DNA of 64,000 bases. Source: Hoyosella subflava DQS3-9A1 (GTDB lineage Bacteria; Actinomycetota; Actinomycetes; Mycobacteriales; Mycobacteriaceae). The stretch's first letter is position 1. Each line of letters starts with the position of its first letter. Shown one piece after another: positions 54,309 to 63,050 of the stretch. The notes beneath the pieces were generated by a model. It worked only from the letters and a program-made list of their open reading frames with translations, was not told the origin of the DNA and did no database searches. The stretch spans positions 744,001 to 808,000 of the forward strand of contig NC_015564.1 of NCBI RefSeq assembly GCF_000214175.1. Direction: 5' to 3'. The translations under genes and the position numbers were made by a program.

Positions 54309-55895
54309 CTAATTCGGTTGTTGTTTGTCAGAAACGGGAACCGCGGATGCGGTACCGCCGAAACGGACCCGCAGGTCGCGCTTCAGGATCTTCCCGGACG
54401 GGTTCTTGGGTAACTCGTCGATGACGAAAACGGTCTTCGGCACTTTGTGCGGAGCAAGTCGCTGTTTCGCGAACGCGATGAGGTCCTCTGCTGCGACGTC
54501 GTGCTTGAGTACGACGGCAGCGGTGATCGCTTCGATCCACCGATCGTCGGGCACACCGATGACCGCAACCTCGGCGACGGCCGGATGGCTGTAGAGCGCG
54601 TCTTCTACTTCTCGGGAGGCGACCAACACTCCGCCGGTGTTCACGACGTCCTTGATGCGGTCGACGACGAAGAGGTATCCCTGCTCGTCCATGCGCGCCA
54701 GATCGCCTGAGTGAAACCATCCGCCGGCGAATGCCTCGGCTGTCTCGGCCGGCTTGCGCCAGTATTCGGTGCACAGTTGCGGTGACTGGTACACGACTTC
54801 GCCGAGTTCGCCCGGGGCGACGTCGTTCATGTCGGTGTCGACGACACGCAGATCCACGAACAACACCGGACGGCCCACCGAATCCGGCCGCGCGTCGTGC
54901 TCTTCGGGCCGCAACACCGTTGCCAGTGGACCGATCTCGGTTTGTCCGAAGCAGTTGAAGAAGCCGACGTCGGGCAGTCTGCTCCGCAATTTCTGCAGTA
55001 CCGGAACCGGCATGATCGACGCGCCGTAGTACGCCTTCTGCAACCCGCCGAGGTCGGCATCCGCGAGTCCGGGATGGTTGGCGAGGGAAACCCAGACGGT
55101 CGGCGGCAGAAACAGCGAAGTGACACCCTGACTTGGGACACGGCGCATGATCTCGTCGAGGTCCGGGGTCTCCAACAGGTGATTGGTCGCGCCGACGGCA
55201 AGCGCCGGCAGCAGGAAGACGTGCATTTGGGCTGTGTGATAGAGCGGCAGCGCGTGCACCATAACGTCGTCGGCGCACAAGTCCAGCGCATCGATGCAAG
55301 ACCTGTATTGATGCACCTGGCCTCGGTGGGTCAGCGCCGCACCTTTCGGACGTGATGTGGTGCCTGACGTGTAGAGGATCTGCACCAGATCGTCACCGCG
55401 TACACCGTTTTCGTCGTGGAGTGAGCCGTTCGGGGCGGTTGCCCAGGCGAGCACGTCGAGATTTTGGCCCCCGCGCAGCGATCCACGCAGTCCCTCGAAA
55501 GTGACTGCAGCGTCGACGAATCCATCGAGGTCGGCGTCAGTAAATACGATGCGAGGGTCCGATTGCTGGATCTGGTAGGCCAGGTCGTCGCCGCGCGCGT
55601 TGTAGTTGATGGGGACATGCACCAGCCCCGCGCGCGCACATCCGAGATACAACACGACGTAGGCGTCGGAGTTCTTGCCGAACACGGCAACACGGTCACC
55701 GCGGCTGAATCCGAATTCGAGCAGTCGAGCCGCGACCCGACCGGTCGCACGGTCGAGTTCGGCATAGGTCCATTCCCGGTCGGCGAAGGTCAGTGCGGTT
55801 TTGCCCGGTAACTGCCGAGCGGTGCGGCTGAGAATTTCTGCGACGGTGTCGGGAAATGCCCCGGTGCGGTCGATGCCATGGCGGGGATTGCTCAT
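54309..55895 (-). CDS. AMP-forming acyl-CoA synthetase
   Basis: 528 residues. P-loop QILYTSGTTSRPKGAALTH, FNCFGQTEIGPL, GWFHSGDLARMDEQGYLFVVD (two blocks), RIKDVVNTGGVLVASREVE and the C-terminal NPSGKILKRDLR with the catalytic lysine. ATG at 55895 overlaps the stop of the acyl-CoA dehydrogenase gene (ATGA). Last intact gene of the DUF35-thiolase-ACAD-ligase operon. Substrate probably a side-chain acid. Confidence 0.93.
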   Translation of the reverse strand: MSNPRHGIDRTGAFPDTVAEILSRTARQLPGKTALTFADREWTYAELDRATGRVAARLLEFGFSRGDRVAVFGKNSDAYVVLYLGCARAGLVHVPINYNARGDDLAYQIQQSDPRIVFTDADLDGFVDAAVTFEGLRGSLRGGQNLDVLAWATAPNGSLHDENGVRGDDLVQILYTSGTTSRPKGAALTHRGQVHQYRSCIDALDLCADDVMVHALPLYHTAQMHVFLLPALAVGATNHLLETPDLDEIMRRVPSQGVTSLFLPPTVWVSLANHPGLADADLGGLQKAYYGASIMPVPVLQKLRSRLPDVGFFNCFGQTEIGPLATVLRPEEHDARPDSVGRPVLFVDLRVVDTDMNDVAPGELGEVVYQSPQLCTEYWRKPAETAEAFAGGWFHSGDLARMDEQGYLFVVDRIKDVVNTGGVLVASREVEDALYSHPAVAEVAVIGVPDDRWIEAITAAVVLKHDVAAEDLIAFAKQRLAPHKVPKTVFVIDELPKNPSGKILKRDLRVRFGGTASAVPVSDKQQPN

Positions 55896-57064
55896 CGGTG
55901 CTCCTGTGGGGTGTGGGTGTGCGCGATGTCGCGACCGATGATTTCCTTCATGATCTCGTTCGTGCCACCGTAGATGGGCTGGATACGCGCGTCGACGAAT
56001 GCGCGGGCAATGGGGTATTCGAGGATGTAGCCGTAGCCGCCGTGCAGTTGCAGGCACCGGTCGACGACGCGCTGATGCAGGTCGGTGATCCAGTACTTGG
56101 CCTTGGCGGCGTCGACGGCGGTAAGTTCGTCGGCGTTGAGCAACATCGTCGCGCGGTCGAGAAGTGATGTCGCGGCGTCGAGTTCGGTGGCGATTTCGGC
56201 GAGGGTGAAGCGGGTTGCCTGGAAGTCGCCGATGCGCTGGCCGAAGGCTTTGCGGTCGAAGCAGTACTGCTGGGTCCATTCCAGCGCTGCCACAGATGCC
56301 GCCAGCGAGGTGGCGGCGATGGACATACGCTCGCGAGGTAGACGTTCCATGACGTGTGCCAGTCCGCGTCCCGCGGTTCCGAGCAGGTCGGCGACGGTCA
56401 ACTCGATGTCGACGAAGGACAGCTCTGCGGTGTCGTTGCCGCGCAGCCCGAGCTTGTTGAGCTTGCGGCCGCGGTGGAAGCCGACGCGATCGGTCGGAAC
56501 GGCGAACAGGGCATACCCGCCTTCGGGTGGTGCGGGTTCGATCCGGGTCAGTACGACTATCACGTCGGCCAGGATTCCGTTGGTAATGAACGTTTTCGAT
56601 CCGTTCAACAGCCATCGGTCACCGTCGCGGCGGGCGAGGGAACGGATTCCGCGTAGGTCGCTGCCGGCGCCGGGTTCGGTGAGGGCCAGGGACCCGATGG
56701 CGACACCGGAACACAGTCGGGGAAGCCAGGTGTGTTTCTGGTCTTCGGTACCAAGATCGGCCAGATAAGGAATGACGAGGTCGTCTTGCACGCTGGTGCC
56801 GGCGTTGAAGGAATTCGCCCCGGCCCGGCAGAGTTCCTCCATCATGATCATCCGGAACCGGAAGTCCGGTGTGCCGCCGCCGCCGTAGGCCTCAGGGACG
56901 GCGATTCCGAGAAAGCCGGCCTCGCCGGCCGCTGTCCAGGCCTCGCGGTCGACGAGCCCTTGCTCGTCCCATTTCTCTGAATGCGGTGTGACGACCTTGT
57001 CGACGAAAGATCTCACGCTGCTACGGAACTCGTGATGTATCGGTTCGTAAATGGATCGTTTCAT
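55892..57064 (-). CDS. Acyl-CoA dehydrogenase
   Basis: 390 residues: GIAVPEAYGGGGTPDF, LALTEPGAGSDLRGIRS, WLLNGSKTFITNGILAD, RKAFGQRIGDFQATRF, LHGGYGYILEYP and catalytic glutamate in GGTNEIMKEIIGRD. ATG at 57064 overlaps the thiolase-like stop. Similar overall to the 17877 enzyme but in a different operon and regulon. Confidence 0.94.
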   Translation of the reverse strand: MKRSIYEPIHHEFRSSVRSFVDKVVTPHSEKWDEQGLVDREAWTAAGEAGFLGIAVPEAYGGGGTPDFRFRMIMMEELCRAGANSFNAGTSVQDDLVIPYLADLGTEDQKHTWLPRLCSGVAIGSLALTEPGAGSDLRGIRSLARRDGDRWLLNGSKTFITNGILADVIVVLTRIEPAPPEGGYALFAVPTDRVGFHRGRKLNKLGLRGNDTAELSFVDIELTVADLLGTAGRGLAHVMERLPRERMSIAATSLAASVAALEWTQQYCFDRKAFGQRIGDFQATRFTLAEIATELDAATSLLDRATMLLNADELTAVDAAKAKYWITDLHQRVVDRCLQLHGGYGYILEYPIARAFVDARIQPIYGGTNEIMKEIIGRDIAHTHTPQEHR

Positions 57065-58224
57065 CGGTGGTCCTCCCGCGCGGTGCCCTGCAGGACGTGG
57101 GCGACGCAGACTGCGCCGAGGCCGACCATGTGCGCCAGTCCGGTTCGGGCACCGGCATGCTGACGAGCGCCGGCTTCGCCGCGGATCTGCATGGTGATTT
57201 CACCGATCTGACCGACACCGGTGGGGCCGATCGGGTGCCCGGATCCGAGCAATCCTCCCGAGGTGTTCACGGCGACCCGTCCGCCGCGCGAGAACGTTCC
57301 CTCGCTCAGCGCGTCAGCGGCGCCTCCGTCGCCGACTAAGCCCATGGCTTCGACGTACTGGAGTTCCTCGATGGTGAAGGCGTCGTGCAGTTCGACGAGG
57401 TCGAGATCGGCGGACTCGATACTGGCCTGCTCGTAGGCCATCGCTGTGGTGGTCCGGGTGAGTTCGGCATCGAAGCTCTTTCGCCCGTACAGTTCTTCGC
57501 TGCGCTGTACCGACGCCAGAACCTGCACACACCGAGATCGGTCCAGTCCGAGGTCGTCGATCGCGTCCTCGGAGACCACGAGCGCGGCGGCGGCGCCCTC
57601 GCCGATCGGGCAGCACTGCAGGCGGGTGAGTGGCCCGGAGATCGTCGGCCCGGCCAGTACCTGGTCCAGGTTGTATGGCTTCGGGCGCTGCGCATTCGGG
57701 TTGAGTGCGGCGTTGCCGAAATTCTTGACCGCGACCAGGGCGAGTTGCTCGGCGGTGACACCATACCGGTGCATGTACTCGTCGGCGAGTAACGCGAAGT
57801 GGGCAACCGGTGTGACGTAGGTGCCTGCGGGCTCCGGAATTCCGGTCTTGGTGAGCGCCGACGCGGTGAACGCAACTTTGTCCACGCCGAGAACCAGAGA
57901 GACGTCGCTGGTCCCGGCGGCGACGTCCAGACAGGCCAGGCGGAAGGCGGAGGAGCCGGATGCCGATGCGTTCTCGACCTGGGTCATCGGAATCCCGGTG
58001 GCGCCGAGGTGTTTGAGCATCGGCCGAGACGCAGCCATGCCGAGCATGGTGGTAGCCGTGTAGGCACTGTCGACGCTGGTCCATGCGAGTCCGGCATCGG
58101 TGAGCGCCTCGCGGACGGCCGTCAGGCCGAGTTGGACGTACGGGGTGGCGCTCGGTTTCTGGTATGGATGCCACCCGATACCGGCGACATAGATGGGCCG
58201 CTGGTTGGCGAGAGTGATTTTCAC
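57061..58224 (-). CDS. SCP-x-type thiolase-like protein lacking the nucleophilic cysteine
   Basis: 387 residues, thiolase fold. The nucleophile loop reads ENASASGSSAF with Ser87 where thiolases have cysteine; His280 (HDAFT) and His330 (GGLLGSGHPIG) remain. Without the cysteine, Claisen-type thiolysis is unlikely; related Ltp2-type proteins act as retro-aldolases with a DUF35 partner. GTG at 58224 overlaps the DUF35-like stop (GTGA), which supports a complex. Known from family: sterol or isoprenoid side-chain cleavage; assignment here is inferred. Confidence 0.85.
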   Translation of the reverse strand: MKITLANQRPIYVAGIGWHPYQKPSATPYVQLGLTAVREALTDAGLAWTSVDSAYTATTMLGMAASRPMLKHLGATGIPMTQVENASASGSSAFRLACLDVAAGTSDVSLVLGVDKVAFTASALTKTGIPEPAGTYVTPVAHFALLADEYMHRYGVTAEQLALVAVKNFGNAALNPNAQRPKPYNLDQVLAGPTISGPLTRLQCCPIGEGAAAALVVSEDAIDDLGLDRSRCVQVLASVQRSEELYGRKSFDAELTRTTTAMAYEQASIESADLDLVELHDAFTIEELQYVEAMGLVGDGGAADALSEGTFSRGGRVAVNTSGGLLGSGHPIGPTGVGQIGEITMQIRGEAGARQHAGARTGLAHMVGLGAVCVAHVLQGTAREDHR

Positions 58225-58631
58225 GCGTCCTCCTTGCTGTCGGCGAGGGCGAATCGCAGCTCGCGCACGGTGTTGCCGTCGCGGCGGATCTCGACGGTGG
58301 TGGCCGTGACCGTGTCACCTGGTCTCGCGGCGGACCCATCCGCGAGGACGGCCCGGATCAGTGGACCTTCTTCGAGCGCGATGGAGGCGACTCTCACCGG
58401 CGTCGGTGTCCCGTCGTTGGACCGGTGAAACACGGTGGTGGCAGCGGTGACGGTGCCGACGCCGCAGAGTGGAGTGCGGGTTAGGAACGCACCGTGATCA
58501 CCGTTGAACACCGAGCCGTAGGTCTGGTACGGGAACGAGATGTTGCCCGCGGTATCGCGAGCGCCGAACAGTGTCGGCACGCCCACGTCGTCGATCGAGT
58601 ACAGATCTGGCTCTGCTGATGTCGAAGTCAT
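58221..58631 (-). CDS. DUF35/OB-fold acyl-CoA-associated protein without zinc-ribbon cysteines
   Basis: 136 residues. The C-terminal OB-fold is seen in TAATTVFHRSND, PTPVRVASIALEEGPLI and GDTVTATTVE. The N-terminal rubredoxin-like part, normally with four zinc cysteines, reads LFGARDTAGNISFPYQT and has none. DUF35 proteins pair with thiolase-like enzymes. ATG at 58631. First gene of its operon, behind the palindrome at 58715-58746. Confidence 0.75.
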   Translation of the reverse strand: MTSTSAEPDLYSIDDVGVPTLFGARDTAGNISFPYQTYGSVFNGDHGAFLTRTPLCGVGTVTAATTVFHRSNDGTPTPVRVASIALEEGPLIRAVLADGSAARPGDTVTATTVEIRRDGNTVRELRFALADSKEDA

Positions 58632-58714
58632 CGAAGAGTGCGCCTTTCGTGTGACTGTGGTGACCGGCGTGGCCGTTGCCTGGGGACGGAGGAGAGCGGT
58701 TGCGACAGCTCGAT

Positions 58715-58746
58715 AATACTTGCTTGTTATTCAACTAGCAAGTATT
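58715..58746. promoter_or_regulatory. Operator copy A of the catabolic cluster
   Basis: AATACTTGC at 58715-58723 and GCAAGTATT at 58738-58746 are perfect arms. The inner 21 bp (58722-58742) recur with three changes at 59578-59598 and, inverted, with three changes at 63902-63922. It lies 84 bp upstream of the DUF35-like gene. Confidence 0.75.
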
Positions 58747-58823
58747 GCGCACGAAATCTGCCCTTTACTGGGCCGGGTGCGCGTCCGGCGGGTGCCCGGA
58801 CGTGGTGGATGTGCGACAGGCCG

Positions 58824-59561
58824 CTAGGCGGAGGTGGCCGATCCTCGCGACCGGACACGACTGGTGACGTCGGTGCCGGACAGTCGTCCGGGTGATGCCT
58901 GTAAGTGGTTCCGTACCACTGCCTTCGACAGCTTCGCGATCGCCCGTAGATCGACCGCGTCGGGGTCGGTCAGGCTCTGGATCAGGGTGCCGCGAAGCAG
59001 GCCTTCGATAAGGGTGGCGAGTCCGAGGGGATCGTCGCGTAGTTCGATGTCGCCGTCCTCGTGGGCTTGCGTGATCCAGTCGGCCAGCATCCGGCGAAAG
59101 ATTGCGTTCTGCTCTGCCACCGACTTCCGCAGTATGGAGGACTCGGTTATCGATTCCATGATGATCGCGAACATCGCGCGCATGGCATGCGAGGATCGGA
59201 ACTCTTCGGTGGTCAGATACGTGTCGATCATCAGGTCGACAGCTTCCAGGCCGCGTGCGTCGGCGCTTTTGCGGTCGAGTTCGGCCGTGACCATTGCGCG
59301 AATGGTGTCCACCACCGCGGCCATGCATTGCTCTTTGGAACCGAAGTGGAAGGTGACCAAGCCACGACTGAGGCCTGCCCGCTTTCCGATGTCCACCAGC
59401 GTGGTCCGGCTGTATCCCTTCGCGCCGAGCAGTTCGATTGCGGCCGCGATCAAGCGTTCTCGTGATTCTGCACTGCGCTCCTCCTGCGTGCGCCTCGGGG
59501 TCGCGGCGGCGGAAAGCGGTGGATCGGACTTGGTGGTGCGCGCCGTAGCCATATAGGTCAT
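58824..59561 (-). CDS. TetR-family regulator of the catabolic cluster
   Basis: 245 residues. DNA-binding part RERLIAAAIELLGAKG and TTLVDIGKRAGLSRGLVTFHF, then a helical sensor region with MFAIIMESITESSILRKSV. ATG at 59561 or 59552; neither has a good ribosome site. Operator copy B lies 17 bp upstream of its start, so autoregulation is likely, and copies A and C control the flanking operons. Confidence 0.88.
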   Translation of the reverse strand: MTYMATARTTKSDPPLSAAATPRRTQEERSAESRERLIAAAIELLGAKGYSRTTLVDIGKRAGLSRGLVTFHFGSKEQCMAAVVDTIRAMVTAELDRKSADARGLEAVDLMIDTYLTTEEFRSSHAMRAMFAIIMESITESSILRKSVAEQNAIFRRMLADWITQAHEDGDIELRDDPLGLATLIEGLLRGTLIQSLTDPDAVDLRAIAKLSKAVVRNHLQASPGRLSGTDVTSRVRSRGSATSA

Positions 59562-59577
59562 TCTACGCGACTTCAAA

Positions 59578-59598
59578 GCTTGTCATTCAATCAGCAAG
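59578..59598. promoter_or_regulatory. Operator copy B, at the TetR promoter
   Basis: GCTTGTCATT / AGCAAG dyad, 18 of 21 positions identical to copy A. Between the TetR start and the stop of the next SDR gene (59562-59748, no gene otherwise). Confidence 0.7.
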
Positions 59599-59748
59599 GT
59601 GTATTTGGTCGGCAGGGGGTTCGTCGTCGAGCATGCACGCCGGTTCTGTCGCGCGCGGAGCGCCGCCGTGGCCGGATCGCCTATCGCCGATCACGGAAGC
59701 CGCGGTCGATCATGGGCGCGTTTCCCGGCGGCCTGCCCGCGGTCGGGG

Positions 59749-60564
59749 TCACAGCGCGAGCGAGTAACCGCCGTTGACGGGGATGGTCTGACCGGTGACC
59801 CATCCGGCGGCGCCGGAGGCCAGGAAGAGGATCATGTTCGCGGCGTCTTCGGGATCGCCGAATCGGCGAATGATGTAGCCGGACAGAACTTTCTTTGCGA
59901 AGTTCTCGTCGGCGATGGCGTCGGCGATGGCGGGGGTGCGAGTGGCGCCGAGGGCAACACTGTTGGCGGTGATGCCGTGCCGGCCGCTGAGTCGTGCGAT
60001 GGATCGGGTGAACCCGGCGGCGCCCGCTTTGGCGGCGGAGTAGGACTCCATGCCGTTGATCTCGCCGACGCGGGCGGCGTCGGAGATCACGGTGATGACG
60101 CGGCCGTAGTTACCGGCGATCATGTACGGCAGGACATGGCGGGTGGCGTTCATGGCCCCGTCCAGGTTCACGTGGAAAAACGGCTTCCAGTCGCTGGGGT
60201 CTTGTTCCCAGAACGGTCGGGGAGCGTGGGCGGGGGCTTCGGCGCCTCGATTGCCGGCGTTGTTGACCAGAATATCGATCGGTCCGATCTCGGCGACTGC
60301 CGTGTCGATCGCGGTGCCGAACTGCTCGAAATCGCCGACGTCGGCAGCGGCGGGGGCCGCTGTGGTTCCCGATGCCCGCAGCTCGTCGACGACGGCGGCG
60401 GCGCGGTCGGCGTCGAAGTCGTTCACCACGATCGCCGCGCCGCGGGCGGCCGCGAGCTCGGCGACACGCTTACCGACGCCTTGTCCTGCGCCGGTGACAA
60501 GCACGGTGTGACCCGACAGGTCGAGAGGATTGTCCGTGCTTGCCACAGTGGCAGTTCCCTTCAT
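59749..60564 (-). CDS. Short-chain dehydrogenase/reductase
   Basis: 271 residues: TGAGQGVGKRVAELAA, LVNNAGNRGAEAP, catalytic serine in VISDAARVG, Tyr-x3-Lys in ESYSAAKAGAAG and C-terminal GQTIPVNGGYSLAL. ATG at 60564 overlaps the CoA-ligase stop. Probably oxidises a 3-hydroxyacyl-CoA formed by the hydratase of the same operon; substrate inferred. Confidence 0.9.
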   Translation of the reverse strand: MKGTATVASTDNPLDLSGHTVLVTGAGQGVGKRVAELAAARGAAIVVNDFDADRAAAVVDELRASGTTAAPAAADVGDFEQFGTAIDTAVAEIGPIDILVNNAGNRGAEAPAHAPRPFWEQDPSDWKPFFHVNLDGAMNATRHVLPYMIAGNYGRVITVISDAARVGEINGMESYSAAKAGAAGFTRSIARLSGRHGITANSVALGATRTPAIADAIADENFAKKVLSGYIIRRFGDPEDAANMILFLASGAAGWVTGQTIPVNGGYSLAL

Positions 60565-62105
60565 TTTGCGTTTTCTGAAATTTGTTCTCGGAGTATGCGT
60601 TTGAGGTTCTTGCCGATAGGGCTGGTGGGGATTTCGTCGATGAACTCGATACCTCGGGGCCATTTGTATTTCGCCAGCTTGCCCTGGCAGAACGTGAGCA
60701 CGGCGTCGGCGGACAGGGCTGCGCCGGGGATGGTTTGCACGAAGGCGTAGGGCTGTTCGCCGTGGTCGGGGTCGGGGAGACCGATGACGGCTACGTTGAC
60801 GATGTCGGGATGGGTGCCGATCACGGCTTCGATCTCGGCAGGGTAGATGTTGACGCCGCCCGCGATGATCATGTCGGTGATGCGGTCGTAGATGAAAAGG
60901 TAGCCGTCGGCGTCGAGATGTCCGACGTCGCCGGTGTAGTAGTAGCCGTCGGCGTCGATCTTGTCGGGGCCGAGTGGGCCGCGGCCGATGTATCCGCCGA
61001 TGACAACCGGTGTCCGGACTGTGATTTCACCCGTGACTCCCGCCGGAACGGGTCTATGGTCGGCGTCGACAATTCGGATATCAACGTGGCGGAAAGGCCG
61101 ACCGGATGTGTGGGGGTGGCGGCGCAGGTCCTCCGGTGTCGCGCCGGCAATCATGCCGGATTCGGTGGCGCCGTAGATTTCGTAGAGGACGTGGCCGAAA
61201 TAGTCGATGGCTTCCTGCTTGAGCTCGGCAGCGAACGGCGCCGCCCCGCCCATGACGAACCGCAGTGAGGAGATGTCGTAGCCGGCACGGATATCCGCCG
61301 GAATCTTGAGCAGACGCTGGAGCATGGTGGGCACAGCGATCCAGTGAGTGAGCCGGTGGGTGTGGATGAGTCGTAGGACCTCGGTCGGATCGAATCGGCG
61401 CTGGAAGTGCACCGTTCCGCCGGTGGCCAGGGCGACGCGAGTGAAGGTGGGTCCGGCGCCGTGGTGCATCGGGATGTTGATCAGCATCCGGTTTCCCGGG
61501 CCGCCGCAGGCGAGGTCGAACGACACCGACCGTTGGTATTCGCCCAGGACTGCGGGGTCGGGTGGATTCTGCCAGTTATTGAGGGGTGCGCCTTTGGGTG
61601 CGCCGGTGGTGCCCGAGGAGTAGACGATCAGGTGGGCGAGATCGTGGGCGGGCTGGTGCGTGGGATCGCCGTCCTCGAGCAACGCCGCGTAGGAGTGGGT
61701 GCCCTCGGTGGGGACGTCGAGGGACACGATCGCCGCCAGGCCCAGTGGTGTCCAGGCGTCCACGAGCGCGGCGGGATCGGTGTCGTCGACGATCGCCGCG
61801 CGGACCTTGCAGTCGCGCAGGATGTAGACCGATTCGGGGGGCGCGAGCCGGTAGTTGACGGCGACGAGGACAGCGTCGAGTTTGGCGATCGCCAGCGAGA
61901 TGGTGAGCCATTCGATGCGGGTATGCACACGGACCGCGACGCGGTCGCCGCTGCCCACGCCGAGGCTGCGCAGCGAGGAGGCGAGTCGGTTGGCCTGATC
62001 GTTCCACGCGCGCCAGGTGAGTGTGCGGTCGCCTTCGGTGGCGCAGATTGCGTCGAGGTCGGCTGGCGCGAACGGCGCCGTACCGGGAGTGTCGGGGTTG
62101 GTCAT
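60561..62105 (-). CDS. AMP-forming acyl-CoA ligase
   Basis: 514 residues: IVYSSGTTGAPKGAPLN, VLYEIYGATESGMIAG, YYYTGDVGHLDADGYLFIYD in two blocks, RITDMIIAGGVNIYPAEIE and catalytic Lys499 in TSPIGKNLKR. ATG at 62105 with AGGAGA 5 bp away. Second CoA ligase of the cluster, more like fatty/aryl acid ligases of type II degradation clusters. Confidence 0.93.
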   Translation of the reverse strand: MTNPDTPGTAPFAPADLDAICATEGDRTLTWRAWNDQANRLASSLRSLGVGSGDRVAVRVHTRIEWLTISLAIAKLDAVLVAVNYRLAPPESVYILRDCKVRAAIVDDTDPAALVDAWTPLGLAAIVSLDVPTEGTHSYAALLEDGDPTHQPAHDLAHLIVYSSGTTGAPKGAPLNNWQNPPDPAVLGEYQRSVSFDLACGGPGNRMLINIPMHHGAGPTFTRVALATGGTVHFQRRFDPTEVLRLIHTHRLTHWIAVPTMLQRLLKIPADIRAGYDISSLRFVMGGAAPFAAELKQEAIDYFGHVLYEIYGATESGMIAGATPEDLRRHPHTSGRPFRHVDIRIVDADHRPVPAGVTGEITVRTPVVIGGYIGRGPLGPDKIDADGYYYTGDVGHLDADGYLFIYDRITDMIIAGGVNIYPAEIEAVIGTHPDIVNVAVIGLPDPDHGEQPYAFVQTIPGAALSADAVLTFCQGKLAKYKWPRGIEFIDEIPTSPIGKNLKRILREQISENAK

Positions 62106-62115
62106 GAGTATCTCC

Positions 62116-62161
62116 TGTGAACGAATGACGAGGTTAGGTGTGAACGAATGGCGAGGTTAGG
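62116..62161. repeat. Tandem 23-bp duplication at the 3' end of an SDR gene
   Basis: 62116-62138 and 62139-62161 are the same 23-bp unit with one mismatch (position 62128 against 62151). The second copy includes the TAA of the SDR gene at 62157-62159, so the gene's end has been duplicated, filling the gap to the ligase gene. Confidence 0.85.
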
Positions 62162-63050
62162 CGAGGCCGCCGCGAGCGCCGCCGCTGACCGCGACGACCT
62201 GGCCGGTGACGAAGTTCGACAACGGCGATGCGAGCCAGAAGATCGTGTCGGCGGCCTCCTGGATGGTTCCGGTGCGGCCCAACGCCGATCCGGCGATCTT
62301 TTGGGGGGCGTAGAGGTCGCGCTGTTCGGTAGGGTCGAAGCCCATCATCTGCAAGGTCTTGTCCGGGACGCCGAGGGGGATCGTTCGGCCGCCGACATCG
62401 ATGGTGTTCTGCTCGGATTGTGGTGCGCCGAAACGGGTTTGGATGACCCCAAAGGCGACTGCGTTGACGTTGACGTTGGCCGATCCCCATTCGAGCGCCA
62501 GTGTTTTCGTCAGGCCGATCAAGCCGGCTTTCGCAGCGGCGTAGTTTGCGGCGCCGGGGTTGCCGAAACTGGCGGCCAGCGAGGTGATATTCACGATCTT
62601 GCGATGGCGGACGGTGCCCTCGGCTGCCTCGCGTTTTCCTTGGTCGCGAAAGTAGGGAGCCGCGGCGCGGCAGATCCGGAAGGGGGCCAGCAGATGAATG
62701 TCGAGCATGGCCTGAAATTGTTCGTCGGTCATCTTGTGTACCGGTGCATCCCAGAAGTACCCGGCACCGTTGACGATGATGTCGATGCCGTTTCCGGATT
62801 CGGCAACGTGGGCGATGAGCTTGTCCGCGGCGGCCGGATCGGTCAGATCGACACCGTAGGCACTCGCACCGGCTCCGATCTCTCGGGCGACCTGCTCGGC
62901 GAGGTCAGCGTCGAGATCGGCCACGACCACTGTGGCGCCGTTGGCTGCGAGGATTTCCGCGGTGGCCCTGCCGATGCCGTTGCCGCCGCCGGTGACGATG
63001 GCTGTCTGTCCGGTCAGCAGGCTGCTGTGCAGAGTGGGTGTCGTGAGCAT
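62157..63050 (-). CDS. Short-chain dehydrogenase/reductase
   Basis: 297 residues: TGGGNGIGRATAEIL, VNGAGYFWDAP, NITSLAASFGNPG, Tyr-x3-Lys in ANYAAAKAGLIGL and a longer substrate loop after PLGVPDKTL. C-terminal GQVVAVSGGARGGLA. ATG at 63050 shares one base with the hydratase TAA (TAATG). The extended loop resembles 17-beta-HSD-4/MFE-type dehydrogenases acting on bulky acyl-CoAs. Confidence 0.9.
   Translation of the reverse strand: MLTTPTLHSSLLTGQTAIVTGGGNGIGRATAEILAANGATVVVADLDADLAEQVAREIGAGASAYGVDLTDPAAADKLIAHVAESGNGIDIIVNGAGYFWDAPVHKMTDEQFQAMLDIHLLAPFRICRAAAPYFRDQGKREAAEGTVRHRKIVNITSLAASFGNPGAANYAAAKAGLIGLTKTLALEWGSANVNVNAVAFGVIQTRFGAPQSEQNTIDVGGRTIPLGVPDKTLQMMGFDPTEQRDLYAPQKIAGSALGRTGTIQEAADTIFWLASPLSNFVTGQVVAVSGGARGGLA

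Noticed and set aside
59599-60750. 383-codon plus-strand glycine/valine-rich frame
   Set aside because: Antisense of the SDR gene, which has all catalytic motifs; repetitive GVGDG composition is typical of a shadow frame.
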